Position numbers and translations under genes: made by a program
Notes under the pieces: generated by a model
The model's database searches: none
Seen by the model: only the letters and a program-made list of their open reading frames with translations
Told to the model about the DNA's origin: nothing
Assembly: GCF_900094555.1 (NCBI RefSeq)
Contig: NZ_FMAC01000014.1
Coordinates: 1 to 64,000 of the forward strand
DNA from: Martinezella hainanensis
GTDB lineage: Bacteria; Pseudomonadota; Alphaproteobacteria; Rhizobiales; Rhizobiaceae
Length of the DNA stretch: 64,000 nt
Direction: 5' to 3'
Shown: positions 24,456 through 33,139 of the stretch, piece by piece
Numbering within the stretch: the stretch's first letter is position 1
Layout of the letters: every line of letters begins with the position of its first letter

Positions 24456-25961
24456 TCACTTGTAGATGAAGCCGACAGTGCCGTGGAAATCGGCATCGGC
24501 GACCGGCGGCCCGTCCTTGCGGCCGTAGATCTTGTTGACACGATTCATGAAGAAGCCGCTGATATCGTTGCTCGGCGAGAAATTGTCGTCAGGGCGGGCA
24601 AGCTGGCTGCGGGCGACCGGACGCACCAGATAAGGTGTCGCGATGATGACCAGCTCGGTTTCGTCGCGCTGAAAGCTCTTCTGGCGGAACAGCGCGCCAA
24701 GGATTGGAATCTTCGAGGCACCCGGCGTACCGTTGGTGGTCTGCTGAATGGTATCGCTCAAGAGACCGGCCAAAGCGATCGAGCCGCCGGACGGCAACTC
24801 CACCGAAGTATCAGCGGCGCGCTGGTTGTAGGTTGCCGTGCCGGCGTTAGCCGTGCCAACCGGATTGGAAACCTGGGTCTGTACATGCAGGGCGATTCGT
24901 CCAGCGGACAACACAACAGGCGTGAAGGCCAAACTGATGCCATAGGTGAAGGGTGTGACCGTGACACTCCCGTCCTTGTTCGTGACGGCGTATAGGGTCT
25001 GGCCGCCCGAATTGAAGGTCGCGGCCTGGCCGGAGATCGCCGTCAACGTCGGCTCAGCCAGCGTACGGACGGCGCCGGCCTGCTCAAGAGCATTGAGATA
25101 AGTACTGATACTGTATTTGCCGATGGCGGTTTTGAACAAGCTTGCAAGACCACCGCCGCCGGTTGCCGCCGTCCCATCCGAGACAGGACTGCCGAGTTGG
25201 GCGACCGACAGGCCAGAGGAGTTGCTGACAAGGTTGTCGAAGCCGATCTGTTTCAGCACGCTGCGCTTGATTTCGGCGACGGTCACCTTGAGCGTTACCT
25301 GATCTTCGCCTTCGATCTGCAACATGTTGACGATCTGTGACGTCTGCCGCGCTTCGGCGAAGATGGCGACCGCATTGTTGTCGCCGCTGCCCGAGGCAGT
25401 CTGGTTTCTGGTCGTCGCTTCGCCGCCTTTGAGGAAAGCCTGTGCAAGCTGCTCGGCGCGTGTCGCATCCTGCGGCGTACGCACCGTACCGGTCATGACG
25501 ATGTTGTCGGAAACGATCTCGACGTTGATATCGGAGTCCGGAATGAAGCGCTTGAGATTGGCCTGCAGGCCGGCAATGTCGCGCTCGATCTGGAGATCGA
25601 GGCTGACGATCTCCTTGCCGTCGGCGCCGAAGATGAAGATGTTGGTCTGGCCGACCGTCTTGCCGAAAAGATAGATGCGACGCGACGTGCGTGTCACCGC
25701 ATCCGCCATCTTGGGATCGGAGACAAGGATGTCGTGGGCATCGGCCGGCAGATCGACGACGAGCGCCTTGTTGAGACCAAGCTTCAATGTGCGCTTCGTG
25801 CCAAGGCCGGCTATCGTGACGATGCTGTCCGAGCCGCCCGCAAAAGCGGTGGGCGTGCGCAGAAAGGCCGGGACATCTGCCAAGGGCAGGCCGGCGAAGG
25901 CAACCGAGAAGGAGAGGCTCACGGCAAGGGGGAGGCTGGCTTTCTTGCTTGTCTTTAACAT
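24456..25961 (-). CDS. cpaC: Tad/Flp pilus outer-membrane secretin CpaC/RcpA
   Basis: 501 residues. Signal peptide at the start (KKASLPLAVSLSFSVAFAGLPLADVPAFL), then the pilus N-terminal domain (about 45-125: LKLGLNKALVVDLPADAHDILVSDP), a BON-like segment, and the secretin domain from about 235 with VELPSGGSIALAGLLSD and the C-terminal TELVIIATPYLVRP. It forms the outer-membrane channel for the pilus. GTG at 25979 overlaps the cpaB stop region, but ATG 25961 has AAGGGGCGAG at the right distance. Confidence 0.95.
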   Translation of the reverse strand: MLKTSKKASLPLAVSLSFSVAFAGLPLADVPAFLRTPTAFAGGSDSIVTIAGLGTKRTLKLGLNKALVVDLPADAHDILVSDPKMADAVTRTSRRIYLFGKTVGQTNIFIFGADGKEIVSLDLQIERDIAGLQANLKRFIPDSDINVEIVSDNIVMTGTVRTPQDATRAEQLAQAFLKGGEATTRNQTASGSGDNNAVAIFAEARQTSQIVNMLQIEGEDQVTLKVTVAEIKRSVLKQIGFDNLVSNSSGLSVAQLGSPVSDGTAATGGGGLASLFKTAIGKYSISTYLNALEQAGAVRTLAEPTLTAISGQAATFNSGGQTLYAVTNKDGSVTVTPFTYGISLAFTPVVLSAGRIALHVQTQVSNPVGTANAGTATYNQRAADTSVELPSGGSIALAGLLSDTIQQTTNGTPGASKIPILGALFRQKSFQRDETELVIIATPYLVRPVARSQLARPDDNFSPSNDISGFFMNRVNKIYGRKDGPPVADADFHGTVGFIYK

Positions 25962-25975
25962 GGTCTCGCCCCTTC

Positions 25976-26791
25976 TCACTGCGGTTTCGGCCCGCTTGGG
26001 CCGTCGGTCACGATCGCTCCCGATTTGATGACCTGGATCATGCTGCCGCCATTGTCGCCGGCCAGCAAATAGTCGGCCGCTGTCGTATCGGGCTGCTGCG
26101 CGTCAGCAACGGAGCGCAATGCCAGTGTGAGGCGATCGGCCATCTGATGCGCGACGGCCAGGACCTTCGTCTGGTCCGGCGTCAGCTCCAGCGTCGCCGT
26201 TGCGCCGACGACGGCCTTGCTTCCGTCCTGCTTTTCCTCGATCTGCTGATCGACAGCCAGCACGCGAACGTTGCTGAGCACGGTTTCGGTGACAAGTTGC
26301 TGCTGCGAACCCTTGCGCACCATGATGACATCGACACGGTCATTCGGAAGGATGAAACCGCCCGCGCCGGTAGCGACGGAAATCTCGGTGGCGACGGCCC
26401 GCTTGCCTGCCGGCAGCAATGAGGAAAGGATACGGCTGTTGGAATCGGCGACCTTTTCCTCGCGGATCGGCTCACCCTCGAATATGGGTAGGCGAACAAC
26501 CGCGCCGGTCATATCCTTCAGCGCACCGGGCCGCTCGCGTTCGGTGATTAAGCCTTTGACGATGCCGCTTTCCGGCCAGGGCATCCAATGGATCGATTGC
26601 TCATTCAGACGCGAACCGACCGGCAGATTGGCACCGGCAACGAGGACATTGATCGTTGCCTCCTTCTCCACCACCGCCGCAATCTGCTGGGGAACGATAT
26701 CGCGCGAACCAGCCAGACGCATCGCGAGCAGACCGGCCATCCCGGCCGCGACGGCTGCCACTGCGAGTATCATTATGCGAGCGGGTTTCAT
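25976..26791 (-). CDS. cpaB: Flp pilus assembly protein CpaB/RcpC
   Basis: 271 residues from the chosen ATG. An N-terminal membrane anchor (about 5-25) precedes an SAF domain (VLVAGANLPVGSRLNEQSIHWMPWPE, about 48-75) and the RcpC region with ILPNDRVDVIMVRKG. CpaB is periplasmic and contributes to secretin gating. ATG 26797 would abut the AAGGA ribosome site with no spacing, while ATG 26791 sits 7 bases after it, so the latter is preferred. It heads the cpaBCDEF-tadBC run, with a separate promoter region upstream. Confidence 0.92.
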   Translation of the reverse strand: MKPARIMILAVAAVAAGMAGLLAMRLAGSRDIVPQQIAAVVEKEATINVLVAGANLPVGSRLNEQSIHWMPWPESGIVKGLITERERPGALKDMTGAVVRLPIFEGEPIREEKVADSNSRILSSLLPAGKRAVATEISVATGAGGFILPNDRVDVIMVRKGSQQQLVTETVLSNVRVLAVDQQIEEKQDGSKAVVGATATLELTPDQTKVLAVAHQMADRLTLALRSVADAQQPDTTAADYLLAGDNGGSMIQVIKSGAIVTDGPSGPKPQ

Positions 26792-26851
26792 GGTCATTCC
26801 TTGAGGAACAGGATTCTTCGCCCTGCAGAATGACCGGCAATTGGTGTAATT

Positions 26852-26890
26852 ATGGTTAATGGGAGGTTACATTTATTGTTACTTAACCAT
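26852..26890. promoter_or_regulatory. Inverted repeat upstream of cpaB
   Basis: ATGGTTAA (26852-26859) and TTAACCAT (26883-26890), 23 bases apart, in the AT-rich 163-base gap between cpaA and cpaB. The distance and low GC suggest a promoter region with its own control for the cpaB-tadC genes. Confidence 0.4.
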
Positions 26891-26954
26891 GATTACTTGA
26901 TGTATATTAGAAAATATATATGTTTGAGTTTAATTTTACTCGATAGGTTCCGGC

Positions 26955-27467
26955 TCAAGACATGGTGTGCGTCGCCGCGATCAAAAGCGGGGAAGAGGGA
27001 AAGGCCATAATGCCGCCGATGGCGATGGCAATGCCGTAGGGGATTTTTTTTGCAACCAACAATGAATTCGGCAATGGAAGCCCGATTGCCATGATGCTCG
27101 TCGCTTGCGAGCGAAGCAGAACGATCAGAAACGTGACCATGCCGCCGATAAACGCGACATAGGCGAGGAATTCCACCAGTGACGCATCAAAGCCGAACCA
27201 AAGTGTTGCAGCAGCTAAAAGCTTCGCGTCGCCTCCGCCCATCACATTTAATGCGAAAAGGGCAAAGCAGGCCAGGAAGACGGCTATGGCGCCGACGAAA
27301 TGCATGCCGATCTCTACGAACGGCAGGCCGAAAACCGGCGCGAGCACCAGAAATGCGAGTGCAAGTACCAAAGAAACACGATTGGGTATCGTCATGGTTA
27401 GCAGATCAGAGATCGCTGCGATCGACATGCAAAGTGGAAAAATTAGCAATGTCGCGACTTCAAGCAT
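26955..27467 (-). CDS. cpaA: Prepilin peptidase CpaA/TadV
   Basis: 170 residues, about six membrane segments, A24 aspartic peptidase family. The two catalytic Asp are visible in AAISDLLTMTIPNR near residue 22 and in VMGGGDAKLLAAA near 70-80 (the GxGD motif). It cleaves the Flp prepilin after Gly and is smaller than PilD because it lacks the methylase domain. It is the gene downstream of pilA, past a partial terminator. Confidence 0.93.
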   Translation of the reverse strand: MLEVATLLIFPLCMSIAAISDLLTMTIPNRVSLVLALAFLVLAPVFGLPFVEIGMHFVGAIAVFLACFALFALNVMGGGDAKLLAAATLWFGFDASLVEFLAYVAFIGGMVTFLIVLLRSQATSIMAIGLPLPNSLLVAKKIPYGIAIAIGGIMAFPSSPLLIAATHTMS

Positions 27468-27493
27468 GACGTTGTTCCAATTTCTCGTACCAG

Positions 27494-27524
27494 AAGATAA
27501 AACCGCCCATTTTACTGGGCGGTT
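27494..27524 (-). terminator. Intrinsic terminator between pilA and cpaA
   Basis: On the minus strand: AACCGCCCA, loop GTAAAA, TGGGCGGTT followed by TTATCTTCTG. A 9-base-pair stem with a T-rich tail located 37 bases after the pilA stop. It probably ends most pilA transcripts, so pilin is made in excess over the assembly proteins. Confidence 0.75.
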
Positions 27525-27560
27525 TCCGGGATAAACATACCGTGTCGGTAGTTTTTCCGA

Positions 27561-27743
27561 TCAGTGCGCGACCGAAGCAGTGTTCATCTTGGTCGAGATA
27601 TTCTGGAAGGTCGTGCTCAGCGTGTTACCCAGGGTGGTTGCACCGGTGATGATGGCAACCGAGATCAGAGCAGCGATCAGGCCGTATTCAATTGCGGTTG
27701 CGCCCGACTCATCCTTCAGGAAGCGCGAAAAAAGCTTGGACAT
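27561..27743 (-). CDS. pilA: Flp family type IVb pilin
   Basis: 60 residues: SRFLKDESG, then the Flp motif ATAIEYGLIAALISVAIITG. Cleavage by CpaA is expected between Gly and Ala near residue 15, leaving a small, mostly hydrophobic subunit. ATG 27743 follows GTGGAGT at a sensible distance; the frame is open to 27830 but the extension is not pilin-like. It is the major subunit of the fibre and is expressed from the AT-rich region upstream. Confidence 0.96.
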   Translation of the reverse strand: MSKLFSRFLKDESGATAIEYGLIAALISVAIITGATTLGNTLSTTFQNISTKMNTASVAH

Positions 27744-28146
27744 TAATTTAACTCCACTTTGTTGACAGCACGTCCGCCAACTGTTGCCGTTGATCGGATG
27801 AGTTGCACGGTAGCTTCCCGCCGTTTCCATCGCTTTAAAGAATTAGGTTAATGTGCTGTAAATACAGAGGCGAAAATAGAATAGTTAATGTGATATCCAT
27901 GTTATTCCGTACGTTTTTAAAGAAAATCTTTAGCTGAATAGAAATTATTAGATGTATGAATATTAGCGCGATATACGATTTGGGTCGAAACAATACATGA
28001 TCTGCGCAATCAGGTGGCGATGAAGGTCTGCGTGGGACACCTGCACCATAATTGCATGGTGGTGGACGACCTTAATCGTTCATTCACCATTCTTTCTCAT
28101 TCTATCCAGAAATTCTTTCCACTATCGCTTTCCAAGAGGCCAAATC
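27744..28146. promoter_or_regulatory. AT-rich divergent promoter region of the pilus genes
   Basis: About 400 bases without a supportable gene, clearly lower in GC than the flanks, between pilA (minus) and the secretin-N-domain gene (plus). It should carry the pilA promoter and the promoter for the pseudopilin genes. I looked for CtrA-type TTAA-N7-TTAA boxes and found only a TTAA-N9-TTAA match (around 27835-27851), so I do not call them. Confidence 0.5.
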
Positions 28147-28575
28147 ATGCCAATCGGCGGCAGAACAGCATTCCTTGCCGGCATTGTCGCCATGGCCGGC
28201 ATGATGCCGCAGCTTTCACACGCTGCCGGAGAAAGCATGCTGCGCGTCTATATGGATCACGCGCGCGTATTGAAGCTTGATCGCCCCGTCAGCAAGGTCA
28301 TCGTCGGCAATTCGCAAGTCGCCGACGCGACGGTCGCCGATCCGAAAACCATTGTGCTGACCGGCCGCAGCTTCGGCACGACAAACATCATCCTGCTCGA
28401 TGCCGACGGCAATGCCATCGTGGACGAGCAGATTCTTGTGTCGATCGACGAAGGCAATACAGTGCGCGTTTTCCGCCAGACGGATCGCGCCGTACTGTCG
28501 TGCACGCCCAATTGCGAACAGCATGCCCAGCAGAATAATACGACAACGACCCCAACGGCTGCTGCCGGACAATAA
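28147..28575 (+). CDS. Lone pilus/secretin N-terminal domain protein
   Basis: 142 residues. A signal peptide (TAFLAGIVAMAGMMPQLSHA) precedes one T2SS/T3SS pilus N-terminal domain (about 30-115: LRVYMDHARVLKLDRPVSKVIVGNSQVADATVADPKTIVLTGRSFGTTNIILLDADG), the same fold as the start of CpaC but with no secretin barrel. The tail is Thr/Gln-rich with two Cys (SCTPNCEQ). It probably works in the periplasm with the secretin or CpaB. It lies divergent from pilA and upstream of two pseudopilins. Confidence 0.85.
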   Translation: MPIGGRTAFLAGIVAMAGMMPQLSHAAGESMLRVYMDHARVLKLDRPVSKVIVGNSQVADATVADPKTIVLTGRSFGTTNIILLDADGNAIVDEQILVSIDEGNTVRVFRQTDRAVLSCTPNCEQHAQQNNTTTTPTAAAGQ

Positions 28576-28729
28576 CTACATTCGATAACGCGAATATTCT
28601 AAAGTACTTTCAAAGAATTGGGCAGCAAACGATAATCCTAGTTTCCTCTAAATATGAAGAGAGAAGAGAAACGGATTATCAAGGAAGCAATTCTAGTGTC
28701 GTCCGCGTGTAAATCGCTGCGGACTTCCC

Positions 28730-29350
28730 ATGACGCCAGACAATATCCTTCACGCGAATACAGGCCCTGTGCGGCGAAGTGCCCGCGGCAGCTTGCGTGA
28801 ATTCGTGCGCTCTCGGGACGGGACAGCAGCAATCGAATTTGCCTTGCTTGCAATCCCCTATTTTCTGATTGTCTTTGCGATCATCGAAACCTTCGTCGCC
28901 TTTACTGCGGAACAGGTCGTTTCAAACGCTGTCGATACTCTCGCGCGCCAGATCAGGACGGGCCAGATTACAGCAGCCAACACGACTTCACAGCAATTCC
29001 GGCAGTCATTCTGCAACGAGATTGCCGTACTGATCACCTGCTCGTCGACTGAAGTCGCAACACCGGCGAACCTCTACCTCGATGTGGAGAGCTATTCGAG
29101 TTTCGCGTCCATGCCGACGACGATCCCGCGCAAGTCGTCGACCGATCCTTATTCCGATCTCAGCACCACCGGGTTCACTTTTACGCCCGGCGGCGCCAAG
29201 TCGCTGAACATGGTGCGCGCCTATTATCGCTGGCAGATCATAACGGATCTGCTGCGCCCCTATCTCACCAACGTGCATCCAACCGACGGCTCGGCGTCAG
29301 TCTATCTCATCGTCGCAACCGCGGCCTTTCAGAACGAGAATTATCCGTGA
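28730..29350 (+). CDS. tadE: TadE-like pseudopilin
   Basis: 206 residues. A basic leader ends in RDGTAAIEFALLAIPYFLIVFAIIETFVAF, the TadE/TadG hydrophobic helix with the cleavage-linked Glu, near 32-60. The remainder is periplasmic, with two Cys (FCNEIAVLITCSS) that may pair. It is probably processed by CpaA and incorporated as a minor component. Its stop overlaps the next start by GTGA. Confidence 0.88.
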   Translation: MTPDNILHANTGPVRRSARGSLREFVRSRDGTAAIEFALLAIPYFLIVFAIIETFVAFTAEQVVSNAVDTLARQIRTGQITAANTTSQQFRQSFCNEIAVLITCSSTEVATPANLYLDVESYSSFASMPTTIPRKSSTDPYSDLSTTGFTFTPGGAKSLNMVRAYYRWQIITDLLRPYLTNVHPTDGSASVYLIVATAAFQNENYP

Positions 29351-29937
29351 GCGGCCTCAAGAGCATGACCGGGAAAGAAAGTACGCGCGTCGGCATCCTG
29401 AGACGCTTCGCTCGTGACGAACGCGGTGTCGGCGCGATCGAATTCGCCATTCTTTTTCCCGTCCTGCTGATGCTCTATCTCGGTGCCTTCGAGCTTACCG
29501 TCGGCCTGAACGCCTCGAAACGTGCCAGCCGTTCTGCGGGTTCGATTGCGGACATCATCTCGCAGCAATCGTCGGTCACCAAGTCCGTGCTCGCGACGAT
29601 GCCTTCCGTTGCCGGCGCGATCTTTGCGCCCTATAGCACGACCGGACTGACACTGAAGATCAGCGGCATTGCGATCGACACCACAGGCAAGGCGACCATC
29701 GCCTGGTCCTGGGCACAGGACGGAACCACGCCCTACACGGCTGGCTCGACCGTTACAGTGCCGGCCAACATGAATCAGGCGAGCACTTTCCTCGTCCGCA
29801 GCGAGCTTGCCCTTCCCTATCAGCTCATGAGCTTCGGCGCCAATTTCCTGCCAAGCGGCACCAGCCAGATCACCATCAGCCGGCAATATTACTACCGACA
29901 GCGCGTCGGCAATTCGATCAGCTGCAGCGATTGCTGA
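29347..29937 (+). CDS. TadE/TadG-like pseudopilin, GTG start
   Basis: 196 residues. A basic N-terminus, then DERGVGAIEFAILFPVLLMLYLGAFELTVGL, the same helix type as its neighbour, at about 24-55, followed by a beta-rich periplasmic region ending with SISCSDC (two Cys). The GTG at 29347 overlaps the preceding TGA, giving translational coupling; ATG 29365 is an alternative. It completes the Tad minor-pilin set. No long TadG with a von Willebrand domain is present in this window. Confidence 0.87.
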   Translation: MSGLKSMTGKESTRVGILRRFARDERGVGAIEFAILFPVLLMLYLGAFELTVGLNASKRASRSAGSIADIISQQSSVTKSVLATMPSVAGAIFAPYSTTGLTLKISGIAIDTTGKATIAWSWAQDGTTPYTAGSTVTVPANMNQASTFLVRSELALPYQLMSFGANFLPSGTSQITISRQYYYRQRVGNSISCSDC

Positions 29938-30075
29938 GAGCCCGATCGGCGAAACCGTAGCTGAAGCGCTGCTCCAAAACGGAAAATTGCCAAGTCGATG
30001 CCTCCGTTATATGGGTGACGTCCTATACCTCGGAAGACCTCCCCGGGGGACGACGACATTCTTATCGGGTGATCT

Positions 30076-31296
30076 ATGGCGCGCGCCTTTCTCTTCGTTC
30101 TGGATTCTTTCGGTGTCGGCGGCGGCCCGGATGCGGCAAGCTATGGCGATGAGGGTGCCGATACGCTTGGCCATATCGCCGAGTTCTGCGCCGCCGGCGC
30201 TGCCGACCGCGACGGCCTGCGCCAAGGCCCTCTTACCCTGCCGGTCATGTCCGGCCTCGGTCTGCTGGAGATCGCCAAAGCGGCAACGGGCAGCTATCCC
30301 GCCGGCATGCCTTTGCCGGAAAAGCTATATGGCCTTTATGGCTGTGCGAACGAAACCTCCCGCGGCAAGGATACGCCGTCGGGTCATTGGGAGATCGCCG
30401 GCACGCCCGTTATGTTCGACTGGGGTTACTTTCCGGCCGAGGGTGATGCCTTCCCGCCGGAGCTGGTGAAGGCGATCTGCGAGGCAGCCGATTTGCCCGG
30501 CATTCTCGGCAATTGCCATGCCTCGGGCACGGATATCATTGCAAGATTGGGTGAAGAACACGTCCGCAGCGGCAAGCCCATCTGTTACACCTCGTCCGAT
30601 TCCGTCTTCCAGATCGCCGCACACGAGCAGCATTTCGGCCTCGACCGGCTGATCGGCCTCTGCAAGATCGTGCGGACCCTTCTCGATTCCTACAATATCG
30701 GCCGCGTCATCGCCCGCCCCTTCATCGGCGAGACGGTGGCGACCTTCGAGCGCACCGGCAACCGCCGCGATTTCTCGGTGCTACCGCCGGAACCGACGCT
30801 TCTCGACCGCCTGGTCAAGGCCGAACGCACGGTGCATGCCGTCGGCAAGATCGGCGATATCTTTGCCCATCAGGGTATTTCCAGGGTCATCAAGGCCAAT
30901 GGCAACATGGCGCTGATGGATGCGACGCTGAAGGCCATGGACGAAGCCGAGGATGGCGATCTGGTCTTCACCAATTTCGTCGATTTCGACATGCTCTATG
31001 GTCATCGCCGCGACGTGCCGGGCTATGCCGCAGCGCTCGAAGCCTTCGATGCGCGCCTGCCTGAGGTCCACAAGAAGCTGAAGGCGGGCGATCTCGTCAT
31101 TCTGACAGCCGACCATGGGTGTGATCCCACGTGGCGCGGCACGGACCACACGCGCGAGCGCGTGCCCGTCATGGCTTACGGACCAGGCATTCGCTCCCGT
31201 TCTATCGGCGTCCGGCAGACCTATGCCGATATCGGTGAGACGGTCGCGAAACATTTGGGAATTGCGGCCGGGCCGCACGGGAGGAGTTTCCTTTGA
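30076..31296 (+). CDS. deoB: Phosphopentomutase
   Basis: 406 residues. Interconverts ribose or deoxyribose 1-phosphate and 5-phosphate, linking nucleoside phosphorolysis to DeoC and the pentose pathway. Alkaline-phosphatase-superfamily metal sites are visible: FVLDSFGVGG (Asp10), NETSRGKDTPSGHWE near 93-107 (with the phospho-Thr region), and TADHGCDPTWRGTDHTRE near 340-357. Length is usual for the family. Its stop overlaps the TTG start of add, and both belong to the salvage group facing the deoA operon. Confidence 0.96.
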   Translation: MARAFLFVLDSFGVGGGPDAASYGDEGADTLGHIAEFCAAGAADRDGLRQGPLTLPVMSGLGLLEIAKAATGSYPAGMPLPEKLYGLYGCANETSRGKDTPSGHWEIAGTPVMFDWGYFPAEGDAFPPELVKAICEAADLPGILGNCHASGTDIIARLGEEHVRSGKPICYTSSDSVFQIAAHEQHFGLDRLIGLCKIVRTLLDSYNIGRVIARPFIGETVATFERTGNRRDFSVLPPEPTLLDRLVKAERTVHAVGKIGDIFAHQGISRVIKANGNMALMDATLKAMDEAEDGDLVFTNFVDFDMLYGHRRDVPGYAAALEAFDARLPEVHKKLKAGDLVILTADHGCDPTWRGTDHTRERVPVMAYGPGIRSRSIGVRQTYADIGETVAKHLGIAAGPHGRSFL

Positions 31297-32261
31297 CATC
31301 GCATTTGAAGAAAGTGGAGCTGCACTGCCATCTGGAGGGCGCAGCCCCGCCGGCATTGACGCTGGCGCAGGCAGAGAAATACGGCGTCGATACCAGCGTC
31401 TTCCTGAAGGACGGCGTTTATCTCTGGAAAGATTTTGCCGAATTCCTCGTCTGCTACGACAAGGTTTCCGAGGTCTACCGCACCGAGGAAGACTATGCGC
31501 TGCTGACGGAAACCTATCTGGAAGAGCTTGCCGGCATTGGCACGATCTATAGCGAACTCATTGTCTCGCCCGACCATGGCGACCGCATCGGCCTCGGCGC
31601 CGACGCCTATATGGCGGGTGTTTCGGCTGGTATCCGTGCCGCCAAGGCAAGGACCGGCATCGAGGCCAGGCTGATCGTGACGGGCGAGCGCCACTTCGGC
31701 CCGGACCGCGTGGTGAAGGCGGCGGAATATGCCGCCAAGAGCGACAATCCGCTGATAACAGGCTTCAACATGGCCGGCGAAGAGCGCATGGGCCGCGTTG
31801 CCGATTATGCCCGCGCCTTCGACATCGCCCGGGAGGCCGGCCTCGGCATCACCATCCATGCCGGCGAGGTCTGCGGCGCCTTTTCCGTCGCCGATGCCGT
31901 CGAGCTGGTGCGCCCTGATCGTATCGGCCATGGCGTGCGCGCCATCGAGGATACGGATCTCGTCAAGCGCCTTGCCGATCTCGGCACCGTGCTGGAGGTC
32001 TGCCCTGGCTCCAACATCGCACTCAAGGTCTTCCCGGACTTCCACTCGCATCCGCTGCGCAAGCTGCGCGATGCCGGCGTAAAGGTCACGATCAATTCCG
32101 ACGATCCGCCGTTCTTCCACACCTCACTGAAGCGCGAGTATGAGCTGGCCTCGACAGCCTTCGGCTTTAGCGACGACGAGATCAATGCGATGACGCGCAC
32201 GGCAATCGAAGCGGCCTTTGTGGACGAGCCGACACGAGCAGCATTGCTTGCGAAGCTGTAA
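31293..32261 (+). CDS. add: Adenosine deaminase, TTG start
   Basis: 322 residues. Converts adenosine or deoxyadenosine to inosine forms. Zinc ligands are HCHLEG (His11, His13), the HAGEV motif near 190, and NSDDPPFFHT near 268, with the catalytic Glu in HAGE. The start is TTG at 31293, overlapping the deoB stop as TTGA and following GGGAGGAG; no early in-frame ATG is available. Translational coupling to deoB keeps the two steps of salvage in step. Confidence 0.95.
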   Translation: MTSHLKKVELHCHLEGAAPPALTLAQAEKYGVDTSVFLKDGVYLWKDFAEFLVCYDKVSEVYRTEEDYALLTETYLEELAGIGTIYSELIVSPDHGDRIGLGADAYMAGVSAGIRAAKARTGIEARLIVTGERHFGPDRVVKAAEYAAKSDNPLITGFNMAGEERMGRVADYARAFDIAREAGLGITIHAGEVCGAFSVADAVELVRPDRIGHGVRAIEDTDLVKRLADLGTVLEVCPGSNIALKVFPDFHSHPLRKLRDAGVKVTINSDDPPFFHTSLKREYELASTAFGFSDDEINAMTRTAIEAAFVDEPTRAALLAKL

Positions 32262-32382
32262 AACGAGGATTTTGGCCGCAGATTGGGGATGAAATCTGCC
32301 AAAGCGGCCTATTTTCTTGCACCAGAGGCGTTTTCCGTGGAAGAACCATCTCATATCACGGAATTACTGGAAGGCTGAAACC

Positions 32383-33012
32383 ATGGACGGCGTCACTGTC
32401 ATCGATCACCCGCTTGTGCAGCACAAGCTCACAATCATGCGCAAGAAGGACACGTCGACGGGCAGCTTCCGCCGGCTGCTGCGCGAGATCTCGACGCTGC
32501 TCTGTTACGAAGTGACGCGCGACCTCGAACTGACGATCGAGACCATCGAAACGCCGCTGCAGCCGATGGATGCGCCGATCCTCGAAGGCAAGAAGCTGGT
32601 CTTCGCCTCGATCCTGCGCGCCGGCAACGGCCTGCTGGAAGGCATGCTCGATCTCGTGCCCTCGGCCCGCGTCTCGCATATCGGCGTCTACCGCGATCAC
32701 GAGACGCTGCAGCCGGTCGAATATTACTTCAAGGCGCCCGAGGATATCTCCGAACGCCTCATCATCGTCGTCGACCCGATGCTCGCGACCGGCAATTCCT
32801 CGATCGCCGCGATCGAAAAGCTGAAGGAGCGCGGCGCGCACAATATCCGCTTCCTCTGCCTGCTGGCTGCTCCCGAAGGCATCGCCAACTTCCGCAAGGC
32901 GCATCCGGACGTGCCGGTCTTTACCGCAGCCATCGACAGCCATCTGAACGAGAAGGGCTACATCGTGCCCGGCCTCGGCGACGCCGGCGACCGCATGTAC
33001 GGCACCAAGTAA
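32383..33012 (+). CDS. upp: Uracil phosphoribosyltransferase
   Basis: 209 residues. Makes UMP from uracil and PRPP. The PRPP loop is DPMLATGNSS near 131-140, and the uracil site is near the C-terminus (NEKGYIVPGLGDAGDRMYGTK), both standard. It reuses uracil produced when cdd and pyrimidine phosphorolysis (DeoA) act. It lies 121 bases after add and is followed by a strong terminator. Confidence 0.97.
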   Translation: MDGVTVIDHPLVQHKLTIMRKKDTSTGSFRRLLREISTLLCYEVTRDLELTIETIETPLQPMDAPILEGKKLVFASILRAGNGLLEGMLDLVPSARVSHIGVYRDHETLQPVEYYFKAPEDISERLIIVVDPMLATGNSSIAAIEKLKERGAHNIRFLCLLAAPEGIANFRKAHPDVPVFTAAIDSHLNEKGYIVPGLGDAGDRMYGTK

Positions 33013-33037
33013 CGTCCAGAATTATACTTTTTATCGA

Positions 33038-33068
33038 GCCCGGCAGTTATTCAACTGCCGGGCTTTTT
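33038..33068 (+). terminator. Intrinsic terminator after upp
   Basis: GCCCGGCAGTT, loop ATTC, AACTGCCGGGC, then TTTTTAT: an 11-base-pair stem 25 bases after the upp stop. It ends the deoB-add-upp transcript. Confidence 0.9.
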
Positions 33069-33139
33069 ATTGATTGCATTAGCGGCATTTCAGCAAAGCT
33101 GGCCTATAGATGGCATGGCCCGCTGGAGGGGCTTTGCCG

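Noticed and set aside
27744..28146. CtrA-type TTAA-N7-TTAA boxes upstream of pilA
   Set aside because: The best pair has a 9-base, not 7-base, spacer, so the match to the consensus is not good enough.
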